Origin: an uncultured Eisenbergiella sp.
GTDB taxonomy: Bacteria > Bacillota > Clostridia > Lachnospirales > Lachnospiraceae
Length of the DNA: 64,000 nucleotides
NCBI GenBank assembly: GCA_947630215.1
Contig: CANRGX010000006.1
Span: 30,407 to 94,406, forward strand
Direction of reading: 5' to 3'
Position numbers and translations under genes: made by a program. The notes below the pieces were generated by a model. The model saw only the letters and a program-made list of their open reading frames with translations. It ran no database searches and was not told where the DNA came from. This document shows, piece after piece, positions 29,176 to 39,171 of this stretch (within the stretch, counting starts at the first letter, position 1; every line of letters begins with the position of its first letter).

Positions 29176-30942
29176 CTATTCTACGGCGCGGATATCGGAA
29201 ATATCCGGATCGATCAGCATGGAATAGTTGGTGTGGTAAATCACAAATCCCGGCTTGGCGCCGGCCACTTTGCGCACCTGTTTTTTCTCCACATAGTCCA
29301 CCTCCACCTTGTCCTGGGAACGTCCCTTGGAGTAGTGGGCGGCCAGACGCGCGGCCTCCTCGAAGGTGGAATCGGGCAGCGGGCGTCCCTCTGTTTTTAC
29401 GATGACGTGGGAACCGGGCCTGCCCTTGGCGTGGAACCACCAGTCGTTTCCGGAGGCAAACCGGAAGGTCAGTTCCTCGTTTTGCAGATTATTTTTTCCC
29501 ACATACATATGAAATCCGTCGCTGCTGAGATAGTGGAAGGGGCGGCTGGTGATCTTTCCCCTTTTTTCCCCGCTTTTGCGGCGGAGATACCCGCTTTCGA
29601 TGAGCTCCTCCCGGATCTGAATCAGATCCTCCTCCTTCTGCGCGATATCCAGCGCGACGGAGATGGATTCCAGGTGGAGGATTTCGGCCTCCACTTCCCG
29701 GGTCAGTTCCGAAAGGGCCTCAAAGGTGCGTTTTTGTTTGTTGTATTTTTCAAAATAGCGTTTTGCGTTTTCTCCCGCGCTCAAAAGGGGATCCAAAGGG
29801 ATGGTGACAGGCTGTCCGGTATAGTAATTGACTGCCTTTAGGGAATCCGCCCCGGGCGGACAGTCGTAGCCATAGGTGTTGAGCAGTTCCCCGTAAATCC
29901 GGTATTGCTCCCGTTTCTGCGTGTCCCGGATCTGTTTTTGCTGCAGATCGTATTTTTTGACGTTCCGTTCCAGCGCGGTGGAAACGATCCGGCGCAGATC
30001 GGCGGAGCGCTGCCGGATGCGGGTGATCCGGTTTTTCTCCGCGTAGTAATCGCAAAGAAGGGCCGAAATGCTGTCGTATTCCCGGCGCAGGGCAGCCGGA
30101 TAGGAGGTGAGGGGGACGGCGGCATATTCGGCGGGCACCCGGTTTTCATAAACGATGCAGGGGGCAAACTGCCCCTGCCGTACCGTTTCCATCAGGGCAG
30201 AGAAGGACTGCCAGAGCGCCTCTTTTTCTTCCTCCTGCAAAGACAGCGCGCTGCGATCCCCGTCGATATGACTGCGGGAACAGATTTCGTGCGCGATGGC
30301 CGGGGAGAGTCCCGTGCAGGAAAGATAGAGCGCCTTATAACATTCCTGCGGCCGGGAGAGGACGCGGGACCAAAAAAGGGAGCGATCCAAAGTGAGAGGA
30401 TCCAGTTTTTCCTGTGTCTGCACAATGAACCAGCGTTTGCCCGGCAGCACCTCCCGCACGGAGCTGACAAAGGCGGAAATATGCTTGATACTGTCGAGAA
30501 TCGTATCGTTTTCGTCGCAGAAAATGATGTTGCTGTGTTTGCCCATGAGTTCCACGATCAGTTTTTTGCGGCGCAGATCCCCCATCTCATCCAGATGCTC
30601 GATCTCAAAAAGGAGGATTCGTTCCAGCCCCGGCTGGGTGACGGAGACAATCCTGCCGTTCTGCAGATGCTTGCGCAGAAGCATACAGAAATTGGGGGCG
30701 GTCAGGGGACTCGGTTTGTTTTCCCCGGTCAGATAAAGGAGCGGCAGGGAAGCGCTGGCGGAAATGCACAGGCGCAGCTGTCCGGCCGCGGCAGCGTCGG
30801 GCAGCCGCCGGTTGGGAGCCGTCTTTATGGTCAGAAGCAGCTCGTCCGGCTCCGGCTGTGCGATCTTGGACAGCCTGCCGTCGGAGAGCAGCGTATGGAG
30901 TTCTTTTGCCAGACAGGCGATGGTAATTCCGTCAAAAGCCAT
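29176..30942 (-). CDS. rqcH: Rqc2/RqcH (NFACT) family protein, fibronectin-binding A
   Basis: MAFDGITIACLAKELHTLLSDGRLSKIAQPEPDELLL; ...NDWWFHAKGRPGSHVIVKTEGRPLPDSTFEEAARLAAHYSKGRSQDKVEVDYVEKKQVRK. Confidence 0.93.
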   Translation of the reverse strand: MAFDGITIACLAKELHTLLSDGRLSKIAQPEPDELLLTIKTAPNRRLPDAAAAGQLRLCISASASLPLLYLTGENKPSPLTAPNFCMLLRKHLQNGRIVSVTQPGLERILLFEIEHLDEMGDLRRKKLIVELMGKHSNIIFCDENDTILDSIKHISAFVSSVREVLPGKRWFIVQTQEKLDPLTLDRSLFWSRVLSRPQECYKALYLSCTGLSPAIAHEICSRSHIDGDRSALSLQEEEKEALWQSFSALMETVRQGQFAPCIVYENRVPAEYAAVPLTSYPAALRREYDSISALLCDYYAEKNRITRIRQRSADLRRIVSTALERNVKKYDLQQKQIRDTQKREQYRIYGELLNTYGYDCPPGADSLKAVNYYTGQPVTIPLDPLLSAGENAKRYFEKYNKQKRTFEALSELTREVEAEILHLESISVALDIAQKEEDLIQIREELIESGYLRRKSGEKRGKITSRPFHYLSSDGFHMYVGKNNLQNEELTFRFASGNDWWFHAKGRPGSHVIVKTEGRPLPDSTFEEAARLAAHYSKGRSQDKVEVDYVEKKQVRKVAGAKPGFVIYHTNYSMLIDPDISDIRAVE

Positions 30943-31000
30943 CTGCGTCAGTTCCTTTCCTTTCCGAAAATGGATGTCTGCCGTTAGTATAACAGAATAC

Positions 31001-31029
31001 TTGACGGAAGGAAAGCCTTACTTTATAAT
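31001..31029 (+). promoter_or_regulatory. SigA-type promoter for yicC operon
   Basis: TTGACG (31001-31006), 17-bp spacer, TATAAT (31024-31029). Confidence 0.85.
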
Positions 31030-31069
31030 GGGGAAGATAAGGTGGGGTTTTTTCGCAGAGGAGGTACAG

Positions 31070-31948
31070 ATGATTAAAAGTATGACAGGTTTCGGCAGCT
31101 GTGAGATCTCTGAAGCCGGTCGCAAATTCACGGTAGAGATGAAGTCGGTCAACCACAGGTATCTGGATGTGAACTTAAAGATGCCCAAGCGCCTGAATTT
31201 CTTTGAAGCCGCTATCCGCAGCCTGTTGAAGGAATATATGCAGCGCGGCAAAGTGGATATTTTCATTTCCTATGAGGAAGAAGCGGGCGAGGATATCTGC
31301 ATCCGTTACAACCGGGATATCGCGGCCAAATATCTGGAATATCTGAGACAGATGGCGGTAGATTTCAAAATGGCGGACAATGTGGATCTGCTGGCGCTTT
31401 CCCGTTTCCCGGAGGTCTTTTCCATGGAAGAAGCGCAGATAGACGAGCAGGGACTGTGGAAGCTGCTGGAGAAGGCGCTGCGGGGGGCGGCCCAGGGACT
31501 GTCCGATTCCCGGATCCGGGAAGGCGAGCAGCTGAAGGCGGATCTGGACGGCAAGCTGGAGGAGATGGCCGGTCATGTGGCCTTTCTGGAAGAACGTTCC
31601 CCTCAGATCGTGGCAGAGTACCGCAGGAAGATAAACGAGCGGATGCGGGAGATTCTGGGGGATATCCGGGTAGATGAGGGACGGCTGCTGACGGAGGTTG
31701 CCATATTTGCGGATAAGGTGTGTGTGGACGAGGAGATCGTGCGTCTGACAAGTCATGTGGCCGCCATGCGCCATGCGCTCAAAGAGGGCGGAAGCATCGG
31801 GCGCAAGCTGGACTTTCTGGCCCAGGAGATGAACCGGGAGGCCAACACCATTCTGTCCAAGACGACGGATCTGGCGATCTCGGAAAGAGGGATTGAGTTA
31901 AAGACGCTGATTGAAAAGGTGCGCGAGCAGATCCAGAATATCGAGTGA
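31070..31948 (+). CDS. yicC: YicC/YloC family endoribonuclease
   Basis: MIKSMTGFGSCEISEAGRKFTVEMKSVNHRYLDVNLKMPK; RBS GAGGAGG. Confidence 0.93.
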   Translation: MIKSMTGFGSCEISEAGRKFTVEMKSVNHRYLDVNLKMPKRLNFFEAAIRSLLKEYMQRGKVDIFISYEEEAGEDICIRYNRDIAAKYLEYLRQMAVDFKMADNVDLLALSRFPEVFSMEEAQIDEQGLWKLLEKALRGAAQGLSDSRIREGEQLKADLDGKLEEMAGHVAFLEERSPQIVAEYRRKINERMREILGDIRVDEGRLLTEVAIFADKVCVDEEIVRLTSHVAAMRHALKEGGSIGRKLDFLAQEMNREANTILSKTTDLAISERGIELKTLIEKVREQIQNIE

Positions 31949-31976
31949 GCGCCCTGTAGGGCGGAAAGAGGGCAGA

Positions 31977-32261
31977 GTGAGCCAGTTTATTCATATCGGA
32001 TTTGGAAATATTGTAAACACGGATAAGATCATCGCCGTGGTCAGTCCCGAGTCCGCGCCGGTCAAGCGGCTGGTGCAGAAGGCAAAGGAGACGGGGACGG
32101 CGGTGGACGCGACCCAGGGCCGCAGAACCAAGGCCGTCCTGGTGATGGAAAACAGTCAGTTGATTTTATCTGCGCTGCTGCCCGAGACGATTTGCGCCAG
32201 GACACAGGGCAGGGAGTTAAAGAGCGCCGGAGGCAGGGAAGAAGACGTCGGCGAACAGTGA
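31977..32261 (+). CDS. remA: RemA/DUF370 family regulatory protein
   Basis: HIGFGNIVNTDKIIAVVSPESAPVKRLVQKAKETGTAVDATQGRRTKAVLV; GTG start. Confidence 0.92.
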   Translation: MSQFIHIGFGNIVNTDKIIAVVSPESAPVKRLVQKAKETGTAVDATQGRRTKAVLVMENSQLILSALLPETICARTQGRELKSAGGREEDVGEQ

Positions 32262-32342
32262 CGGCCTGCCGGCTGCCGCCGGGAAAAAAGGGAAAAGAAG
32301 TGCGGAACACAGACCGCAGCTATGTGGAAAGGAGAAAGAAAA

Positions 32343-32597
32343 ATGTTGCATCCGTCCTATTCTGATTTGATGAGGGTCATTAACAGCGAGGTGGAGCCGG
32401 GAGACGAAAAGGTTGTCAACAGCCGGTATTCCATCGTGATGGCTACGTCCAAGCGGGCCAGGCAGATCATTGCCGGACATGAGCCGATGGTAAAGGCGAA
32501 GGAAGGGGAGAAGCCGCTTTCTATCGCCGTTGAGGAATTTATGCAGGGCAAGATCCGCATCCTGGGCGATGAGGAGGAGCAGGAGCAGGAGGCGTAA
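32343..32597 (+). CDS. rpoZ: DNA-directed RNA polymerase omega subunit
   Basis: MLHPSYSDLMRVINSEVEPGDEKVVNSRYSIVMATSKRARQI. Confidence 0.9.
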   Translation: MLHPSYSDLMRVINSEVEPGDEKVVNSRYSIVMATSKRARQIIAGHEPMVKAKEGEKPLSIAVEEFMQGKIRILGDEEEQEQEA

Positions 32598-33934
32598 TGC
32601 GAATCCTGTTTGTATCCCTGGGCTGCGATAAAAATTTAGTGGATTCGGAGATGATGATCGCCCAGCTGGCCCGAAGCGGCCACACCTTCACAGACGACGA
32701 GGCGGAGGCGGAGGCAGTGATCGTCAACAGCTGCTGTTTTATCGGAGACGCCAAGGAAGAAAGTATCCAGACCATTCTGCAGTTCGCCCAGCGAAAGAAC
32801 GAGGGCACCTTAAAGGCGCTGATCGTATGCGGCTGCCTGGCACAGCGGTACCAAAAGGAAATCCGGGAGGAAATCCCGGAGGTGGACGCGCTGGTGGGGA
32901 CGACCGCCATCGACCGGATTGTGCGGACGGTGGAGTCTGTCCTGGAAGAAAAGCCGGAAGATGCCGTGGAGGATCCGGAACGCGCCTGCGTCTGCGGGAT
33001 GCCCAGAAGCGTCACCACGGGAGGGCATTACGCGTATCTGAAAATCGCGGAGGGCTGCAATAAACGCTGTACCTACTGTGTGATTCCTTCCGTGCGCGGC
33101 GGATACCGTTCCGTTCCCATGGAGGAGCTGATCCGCCAGGCACGCACGCTGGCGGAGGGCGGTGTCAAAGAACTGATTCTGGTGGCCCAGGAGACCACGC
33201 TTTACGGGACGGATCTGTACGGCGAGAAGGCTTTGCCCAGGCTTTTGCACGAACTGGCCGGAATCGAGGGCATTGTCTGGATCCGGCTTTTGTATTGTTA
33301 TCCGGAGGAAATCACCCAGGCGCTCATCGACGCCATCCGCAGGGAAAAGAAGGTCTGTCATTATCTGGACATTCCCATCCAGCACGCCTCGGATCGGATT
33401 CTGGCCAAAATGGGGCGGCGCACCCGGCGGGAGGAGCTCGAGACGCGGATTGCAAATTTGCGCGCCCAGATTCCCGATATCTGTCTGCGCACCACGCTCA
33501 TTACCGGGTTCCCGGGGGAGACGGAGGAGGATCATGAAGCCTCCCTGGCGTTTGTGGACGCCATGGAGTTTGATCGGCTGGGCGTATTTCCCTATTCCCA
33601 GGAGGAGGGGACGCCGGCGGCCGAAATGCCGGAACAGATCCCGGAGGATGTGAAACTGGCGCGGCAAGCCGAGATCATGGAGCTGCAGCAGGAGATCGCC
33701 TTTGAAAAGGCGGAGGGCCTGGTGGGACAGGTCATGGATGCCATGGTGGAGGGCCGGTTGACGGATGAGGACGCCTATGTCGCCAGAACTTACCGGGACG
33801 CGCCCGACGTGGACGGGTATCTGTTCCTTCGGACCGGGAGGGAGCTCATGACGGGGGATTTTGTCCGGGTCCGGATCACAGGATCTTACGAATACGATCT
33901 GATAGGAGAGTTGGAAGATGAATTTACCGAATAA
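32597..33934 (+). CDS. rimO: Ribosomal protein S12 methylthiotransferase
   Basis: VSLGCDKNLVDSEMM; EGCNKRCTYCVIPSVRGGYRS radical SAM motif. Confidence 0.95.
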   Translation: MRILFVSLGCDKNLVDSEMMIAQLARSGHTFTDDEAEAEAVIVNSCCFIGDAKEESIQTILQFAQRKNEGTLKALIVCGCLAQRYQKEIREEIPEVDALVGTTAIDRIVRTVESVLEEKPEDAVEDPERACVCGMPRSVTTGGHYAYLKIAEGCNKRCTYCVIPSVRGGYRSVPMEELIRQARTLAEGGVKELILVAQETTLYGTDLYGEKALPRLLHELAGIEGIVWIRLLYCYPEEITQALIDAIRREKKVCHYLDIPIQHASDRILAKMGRRTRREELETRIANLRAQIPDICLRTTLITGFPGETEEDHEASLAFVDAMEFDRLGVFPYSQEEGTPAAEMPEQIPEDVKLARQAEIMELQQEIAFEKAEGLVGQVMDAMVEGRLTDEDAYVARTYRDAPDVDGYLFLRTGRELMTGDFVRVRITGSYEYDLIGELEDEFTE

Positions 33935-34454
33935 GCTGACGGTTGCGCGGGTGATCATGATTCCTTTTTTTGTGGTGTTTCTGCTGACGCCTTTGGGCGG
34001 GGCGGCCTCCAACTGGATTGCGCTGGGGCTGTTTATTGCAGCCAGCCTGACGGATCTTTGGGATGGGAAGATTGCGCGCAAATACGGTCTGGTAACTAAT
34101 TTTGGGAAATTTATGGATCCGCTGGCGGATAAGCTGCTGGTCTGCGCGGCGCTGATCTGTCTGGTGGCGCTGGAGCGGATCCCGGCCTGGATGGTCATTC
34201 TTATCATCAGCAGGGAATTTATCATCAGCGGCTTCCGGCTGATCGCGTCGGACAACGGCCGGGTGATTGCGGCCAGCTATTGGGGAAAATTCAAGACCAC
34301 CTTCCAGATGGTGATGGTCTGCCTGATGATCGCCGACATCAAAGCGCTGTCCGTGCTGACGGACGTGGTGATGTGGGCCGCGCTGATCCTGACGGTGGTT
34401 TCGCTGGCAGACTATATTGTGAAGAACAGGGACGTGTTGGCGGAACAGCACTGA
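33918..34454 (+). CDS. pgsA: CDP-diacylglycerol-glycerol-3-phosphate 3-phosphatidyltransferase
   Basis: MNLPNKLTVARVIMIPFFVVF; SLTDLWDGKIARKYGLVTNFGKFMDPLADK. Confidence 0.94.
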   Translation: MNLPNKLTVARVIMIPFFVVFLLTPLGGAASNWIALGLFIAASLTDLWDGKIARKYGLVTNFGKFMDPLADKLLVCAALICLVALERIPAWMVILIISREFIISGFRLIASDNGRVIAASYWGKFKTTFQMVMVCLMIADIKALSVLTDVVMWAALILTVVSLADYIVKNRDVLAEQH

Positions 34455-34487
34455 CGGGCCCCGTATGGCCCGGACTGGGGGACAATC

Positions 34488-35750
34488 ATGATCGTGGAAC
34501 TGATATCGGTAGGGACCGAATTGCTGCTGGGCAACATTGTCAATACCAATGCCGCTTATCTGGCACAGCAGTGCGCCAGTCTGGGCCTGTCCTGCTATTA
34601 CCAGAGCGTAGTGGGGGACAATGTGGATCGTCTCAGAAGGGCGCTGCTGACCGCGCTGGAGCGGGCGGATATTGTGATGTTATCCGGCGGGCTCGGGCCC
34701 ACGACGGACGATCTGACAAAGGAGACCGCCGCGGACGTGATGCAGATGCCCCTGGAGATGGACGGGCACAGTCTGGAGAGGATAACGTCCTTTTTTGAAA
34801 AAATCGGGACGAAGATGACCGAAAACAATAAAAAGCAGGCGCTGGTGCCGCGGGGCGCCCTCGTTTTGGACAATGAAAACGGGACTGCTCCAGGACTGAT
34901 TCTGGAAAAAGATCACAAACGCCTGATTCTGCTGCCCGGCCCGCCCAACGAACTGCGGCCCATGTTTGAAAACAGCGTCAGACCCTACCTGGAGCCGCTT
35001 TGCACCGGGACACTCTATACGCGGACGGTAAAGATCTGCGGCATGGGGGAGAGCAAAGCCGCCTCCGTGATTCAGGATCTGATCGACGGGCAGACCAACC
35101 CCACAATCGCGCCCTACGCCAAGACGGGTGAGGTGCATCTTCGCGTGACGGCGAAGGCGGCCGACGGGAAAGAAGGGGCAAAGCTGGTCAAGCCTGTGGT
35201 CAAGGAACTGAAAGCCAGGTTCGGCGTGCATATTTATACGACAGATCCGGAGGTGACGCTGGAGCAGGCGGTGGTGGAACTGCTTGCGGCCAACCATCTG
35301 ACGGCCTGCACGGTGGAATCCTGCACGGGCGGTATGCTGGCTTCCCGGCTGATCAATGTGCCGGGGGTTTCCGAAACCTTTAAAGCCGGGTACGTCACCT
35401 ACTCCAATAAGGCCAAGCGCAGGATATTGGGGGTCAAGAAGGGCACTTTGCACAAGTATGGGGCGGTCAGCGCCCAGGTGGCGCAGGAGATGGCCGAAAA
35501 GGCGGCGCTGGTGTCCAAATGCGATGTCACGGTGTCTGTTACGGGGATTGCCGGGCCGGACGGCGGAACGCCGGAAAAGCCGGTGGGGCTGGTCTATATC
35601 GGCTGCTGTGTCTGCAAAAAGACCACGGTCAGGGAGTGCCGGTTTACAGGCAGCCGGGAAAAGATCCGGGAGAGCGCGGTTTCGGCGGCGCTGACCCTGA
35701 TGCGCCAGTGCGTACTGGAATATTACAGTCAGGTGACGTTCGGGAAATGA
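34488..35750 (+). CDS. cinA: CinA family competence/damage-inducible protein
   Basis: MIVELISVGTELLLGNIVNTNAAYLA; GGLGPTTDDLTKE; TVESCTGGMLASRL. Confidence 0.95.
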   Translation: MIVELISVGTELLLGNIVNTNAAYLAQQCASLGLSCYYQSVVGDNVDRLRRALLTALERADIVMLSGGLGPTTDDLTKETAADVMQMPLEMDGHSLERITSFFEKIGTKMTENNKKQALVPRGALVLDNENGTAPGLILEKDHKRLILLPGPPNELRPMFENSVRPYLEPLCTGTLYTRTVKICGMGESKAASVIQDLIDGQTNPTIAPYAKTGEVHLRVTAKAADGKEGAKLVKPVVKELKARFGVHIYTTDPEVTLEQAVVELLAANHLTACTVESCTGGMLASRLINVPGVSETFKAGYVTYSNKAKRRILGVKKGTLHKYGAVSAQVAQEMAEKAALVSKCDVTVSVTGIAGPDGGTPEKPVGLVYIGCCVCKKTTVRECRFTGSREKIRESAVSAALTLMRQCVLEYYSQVTFGK

Positions 35751-35798
35751 GAAAGGCCAAAACAGCCGGCAGGGACCGGCGTCCGGAGCGGATAGAGA

Positions 35799-36806
35799 AT
35801 GGAAACCAAGCGGATCATCTATGATTTTTGCCCAAAGTGCGGCGGGCTGACAAAGGACGGGGTCTGTACCGCCTGCGGCAGCGTATGGGACGGAAAGGAA
35901 ACGGAAACCAAACAGCCGGAAGCGCTACCTTCTCCAAAAGCAAAACAGGAGGCGGTGCCGTTTTCCGATCTGCCCATGGAAAAATGCGCGCCCACGGAAA
36001 AGAACTTAAAAAAGAATACGACCATGGCGTTTCTCCTGGTTGGCGTCGGTATGGCGGCTGTCCTTCTTCTTCTGGCGTTGGTCATTCCTCCGGTGGTGCG
36101 GCTGATTTCCCCAAAGCGGGAGACACAGGAAACAGAGGAGGATATCTACAGACCGGATCCCGGGGACGAGTATTATGTGCAGCTTTCCGACGCGCTGCGC
36201 TACGATCTTTCCTATCAGGTAGAATGGCAGGAGGAGGTACAGAAGGACGAGGAGGGCAGTTCCTATTTTTCAGCCGAGTACCCGCAGCTGACGGGAGAGA
36301 TTCCCCATCTGGAGCAGATCAATGCGCTGTTAAAGGAAAAGGCGCTGTACTACGAGAAGGAATATGAGGCGTTTGAGGGAAAAACGCAGGAGGATTATCT
36401 TTATATTTATGTTTTCCCCTATGTGACCCGTATGGAGGAGAATTACATCAGCGTGGCCTTTGATAACCGGCTCTGTTCGGACGGGGTCGAGCGGCCGGTG
36501 CTGACGGACATTACCCTGGATCTGACGACGGGCCGTCAGCTTGCCCATACGGATATGATCCGGTACACAAAAGAACTGGCGGAATTTTTCCGTTCGCAGA
36601 ACCGGAAACAGAATACCAATTCCCTGGAGCAGGCGGGATGGACAGAGGAAACCTTTCTGCAGCTTTTGGAATCGGAGGACGGCGTTGCGTTCTTTACGCC
36701 GGTCGGACTGGAGATCGGTTTTAATTACGACGCGCCCGAAATCGACGCCGCCGGATGGGTTACGGTTACCGCAAAAGAGTATGCGCAATACGTAAAAATG
36801 CCGTAA
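35799..36806 (+). CDS. Zinc-ribbon, single-TM protein with DUF3298-like extracytoplasmic domain
   Basis: FCPKCGGLTKDGVCTACGSVW zinc ribbon; TM FLLVGVGMAAVLLLLALVIPPVV. Confidence 0.65.
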   Translation: METKRIIYDFCPKCGGLTKDGVCTACGSVWDGKETETKQPEALPSPKAKQEAVPFSDLPMEKCAPTEKNLKKNTTMAFLLVGVGMAAVLLLLALVIPPVVRLISPKRETQETEEDIYRPDPGDEYYVQLSDALRYDLSYQVEWQEEVQKDEEGSSYFSAEYPQLTGEIPHLEQINALLKEKALYYEKEYEAFEGKTQEDYLYIYVFPYVTRMEENYISVAFDNRLCSDGVERPVLTDITLDLTTGRQLAHTDMIRYTKELAEFFRSQNRKQNTNSLEQAGWTEETFLQLLESEDGVAFFTPVGLEIGFNYDAPEIDAAGWVTVTAKEYAQYVKMP

Positions 36807-36835
36807 TTTATTCGCAAGAAATTTGAAAAAAGATG

Positions 36836-36864
36836 TTGCACAATCAGTAAAATAATTATATGAT
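36836..36864 (+). promoter_or_regulatory. SigA-type promoter for ftsZ
   Basis: TTGCAC, 17-bp spacer, TATGAT. Confidence 0.65.
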
Positions 36865-36900
36865 AGAGCGTGTGGAGTTATTCTGTGGTAGGAGGAGGTA

Positions 36901-38118
36901 GTGGCCTTGCTGGAGATAAAAGAGAAAGATGCGGAGTCCGCAGCGAAGATCATTGTGATCGGAGTAGGGGGTGCGGGCAATAATGCTGTCAATAGAATGA
37001 TTTCCGAACAGATCGGCGGCGTAGAGTTTATCGGAGCCAATACGGATAAGCAGGCACTGCAGCTGTGCAAGGCGAGGGATCAGATTCAGATTGGCGAGAA
37101 GCTGACCAAAGGGCTGGGCGCAGGCGCAAGACCGGAGATTGGCGAGCAGGCCGCTGTAGAGAGTTCAGAAGAAATTTCCAAGCATCTGGAAGGCGCGGAC
37201 ATGGTTTTCGTGACCTGCGGCATGGGCGGCGGTACAGGTACCGGCGCGGCTCCCGTGGTAGCGAAGCTGGCAAAGGACAAGGGGATCCTGACCGTCGGTG
37301 TCGTGACCAAGCCCTTCCGGTTTGAAGCCAGAACCCGTATGAACAATGCGCTTTCCGGCATAGAGAAGCTGCGGGAGAACGTGGATACCCTGATCGTGAT
37401 CCCCAACGATAAGATCCTTGAAATTGTGGACAAGCGCACCAGTATGCCCCAGGCGCTGATGAAAGCGGATGAGGTGCTGCAGCAGGCCGTACAGGGCATT
37501 ACTGACTTGATCAATGTGCCCGCCGTCATCAATCTTGATTTTGCGGATGTGCAGACGGTCATGCGGGACAAGGGGATTGCCCATATTGGGATCGGCGAAG
37601 GAGAGGGCGAGGAAAAAGCGGTGCAGGCTGTCAAGGCAGCGGTGGAGAGCCCGCTTTTAGAGACCACCATTTCCGGCGCCACCGATATTATTGTCAATAT
37701 TTCCGGCGATATTTCCATGTTTGACGCTTCGGATGCCGTGGACTATGTGAGGGAGCTCACCGGCGACGATGTGAATATCATTTTCGGCGCCATGTACGAC
37801 GAGTCCCAGACCGACACCTGCCGCGTCACGGTAATCGCCACGGGGATCGACGAAGCGCCCGCTTCGAGGTTTTCGACCTCGTTTGCGAAGAAGCCCGGGA
37901 TACCCGGTATGCCGGGGATTGCCGGCAAAAAGAGCACGGTGAACGCATCCGGCACCACGACGGCCAAGCCCTATGCGGGATCCCTGCAGCCCGGAGGCGG
38001 TCAGGGAGAGGGCAGACCGATGCCCACAGGTATTCCGAAGGCACCCACCAGTCTCCGGAGCCAGGTAGAGGAAAAATCCTTAAAGATTCCGGATTTTCTG
38101 CAAAAGAACAACCGATAA
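36901..38118 (+). CDS. ftsZ: Cell division protein FtsZ
   Basis: [31 protein letters not shown] tubulin signature; GTG start. Confidence 0.96.
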   Translation: MALLEIKEKDAESAAKIIVIGVGGAGNNAVNRMISEQIGGVEFIGANTDKQALQLCKARDQIQIGEKLTKGLGAGARPEIGEQAAVESSEEISKHLEGADMVFVTCGMGGGTGTGAAPVVAKLAKDKGILTVGVVTKPFRFEARTRMNNALSGIEKLRENVDTLIVIPNDKILEIVDKRTSMPQALMKADEVLQQAVQGITDLINVPAVINLDFADVQTVMRDKGIAHIGIGEGEGEEKAVQAVKAAVESPLLETTISGATDIIVNISGDISMFDASDAVDYVRELTGDDVNIIFGAMYDESQTDTCRVTVIATGIDEAPASRFSTSFAKKPGIPGMPGIAGKKSTVNASGTTTAKPYAGSLQPGGGQGEGRPMPTGIPKAPTSLRSQVEEKSLKIPDFLQKNNR

Positions 38119-38129
38119 GAGAACACAGC

Positions 38130-38158
38130 AAGGGACGGCGCAAGGCCGTCCCTTTTTT
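38130..38158 (+). terminator. Rho-independent terminator after ftsZ
   Basis: AAGGGACGGC-gcaag-GCCGTCCCTT then T run. Confidence 0.93.
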
Positions 38159-38176
38159 CGCCTAAATGGGACATCC

Positions 38177-38252
38177 TGTCGAAAAGATGCGAAAAATTCA
38201 GATAATATCCTGACGGAATCCGACAAATTCCGCGCAGGATTTTTTTTATAAT
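38177..38252 (+). promoter_or_regulatory. spoIIG-type promoter with 0A-box-like sites
   Basis: TGTCGAA (38177-38183, exact 0A-box core); TCCGACA (38219-38225, one mismatch to TTCGACA); TATAAT 38247-38252; long -35/-10 spacing. Confidence 0.65.
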
Positions 38253-38310
38253 GCAGAAAGGACAGGGCGGTGCCGCCTGCCTGCCGCACAGACAAAGGGG
38301 AGGCGAGAGA

Positions 38311-39171
38311 ATGCGTTACAGCCTTTATGTGGATCGGCTCTTTCTTTTGCACTTTGGCATGGAAGTGCTGCTGCTTTGGCTGACGGCCCTGCTGGCGCAG
38401 ATGCGGCTGAAGCGTCGGCGGCTGCTGCTCTGCGCGGCGCTTGGCGCAGCGGTTTCTCTGGCGCTGCTGTTGTGGGGCGGGCCGCTGATGCGCAGACCGG
38501 GTTGGCGGATCTGTCTCATGGCGGTAAAAAGCCTGCTTTTGGTGCAGGCAGCCTTTGGCCTGCAGGAGAGAAAAGCGCTGCGAAACGCCCTGGGGTGGTA
38601 TGCTGCGGCCTCCCTTCTGCTGGGCGGGGCGCTGACAGCCTGGGACGGTCTTCTGGGCACCGGGCAGAAAAAGAGCGCGCTCCAGATCTGGATCCCGGCT
38701 GCGGTGGCCGCGGCCGTCGGCGGTTTCTTTTTAAAGAAGGAGAGGAGGCAGAAAAAAGAACTTCTGTGCACCGTCCGTCTGCGGGAAGGGGAGCGGGAGA
38801 CAGAAATCACCGCATTCTGGGACAGCGGGAATGGGCTGCGCGATCCGATATCGGGCCGTCCCGTCTGCGTGGCGGAAAGATCCGTGCTGGAAGAACTGGG
38901 GCTTTTGAACCGGCCGGAGCGGATCCGGGCCATCCCCTATCACTCCGTCGGAAGGGCGCATGGAATCCTCTACGCGGCCGAGGTGGAGAGGCTCTACATC
39001 AGAAGGAACGGCCAGGAAATTGAAAAGAGGGGCGTTCTGATCGCCGCCAGCGGGCAGAAGCTGTCCGCGCGCGGAACCTGTCGGATGCTTTTGCATCCCA
39101 CACTTTTGGAAGAAAAGAAAGGAGAAAACCATGATATTGAAAGTCGCGATGCCGGGAAAGATGCAGTTTAA
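38311..39171 (+). CDS. spoIIGA: Sigma-E processing peptidase SpoIIGA
   Basis: N-terminal multi-TM region; [19 protein letters not shown] aspartic-protease-like motif; precedes sigE. Confidence 0.9.
   Translation: MRYSLYVDRLFLLHFGMEVLLLWLTALLAQMRLKRRRLLLCAALGAAVSLALLLWGGPLMRRPGWRICLMAVKSLLLVQAAFGLQERKALRNALGWYAAASLLLGGALTAWDGLLGTGQKKSALQIWIPAAVAAAVGGFFLKKERRQKKELLCTVRLREGERETEITAFWDSGNGLRDPISGRPVCVAERSVLEELGLLNRPERIRAIPYHSVGRAHGILYAAEVERLYIRRNGQEIEKRGVLIAASGQKLSARGTCRMLLHPTLLEEKKGENHDIESRDAGKDAV

Noticed and set aside
29905-30987. 360-aa + ORF opposite rqcH
   Set aside because: Antisense of a clear RqcH; no motif support.
32810-34255. 481-aa antisense ORF over rimO/pgsA
   Set aside because: Shadow of two clear conserved genes.
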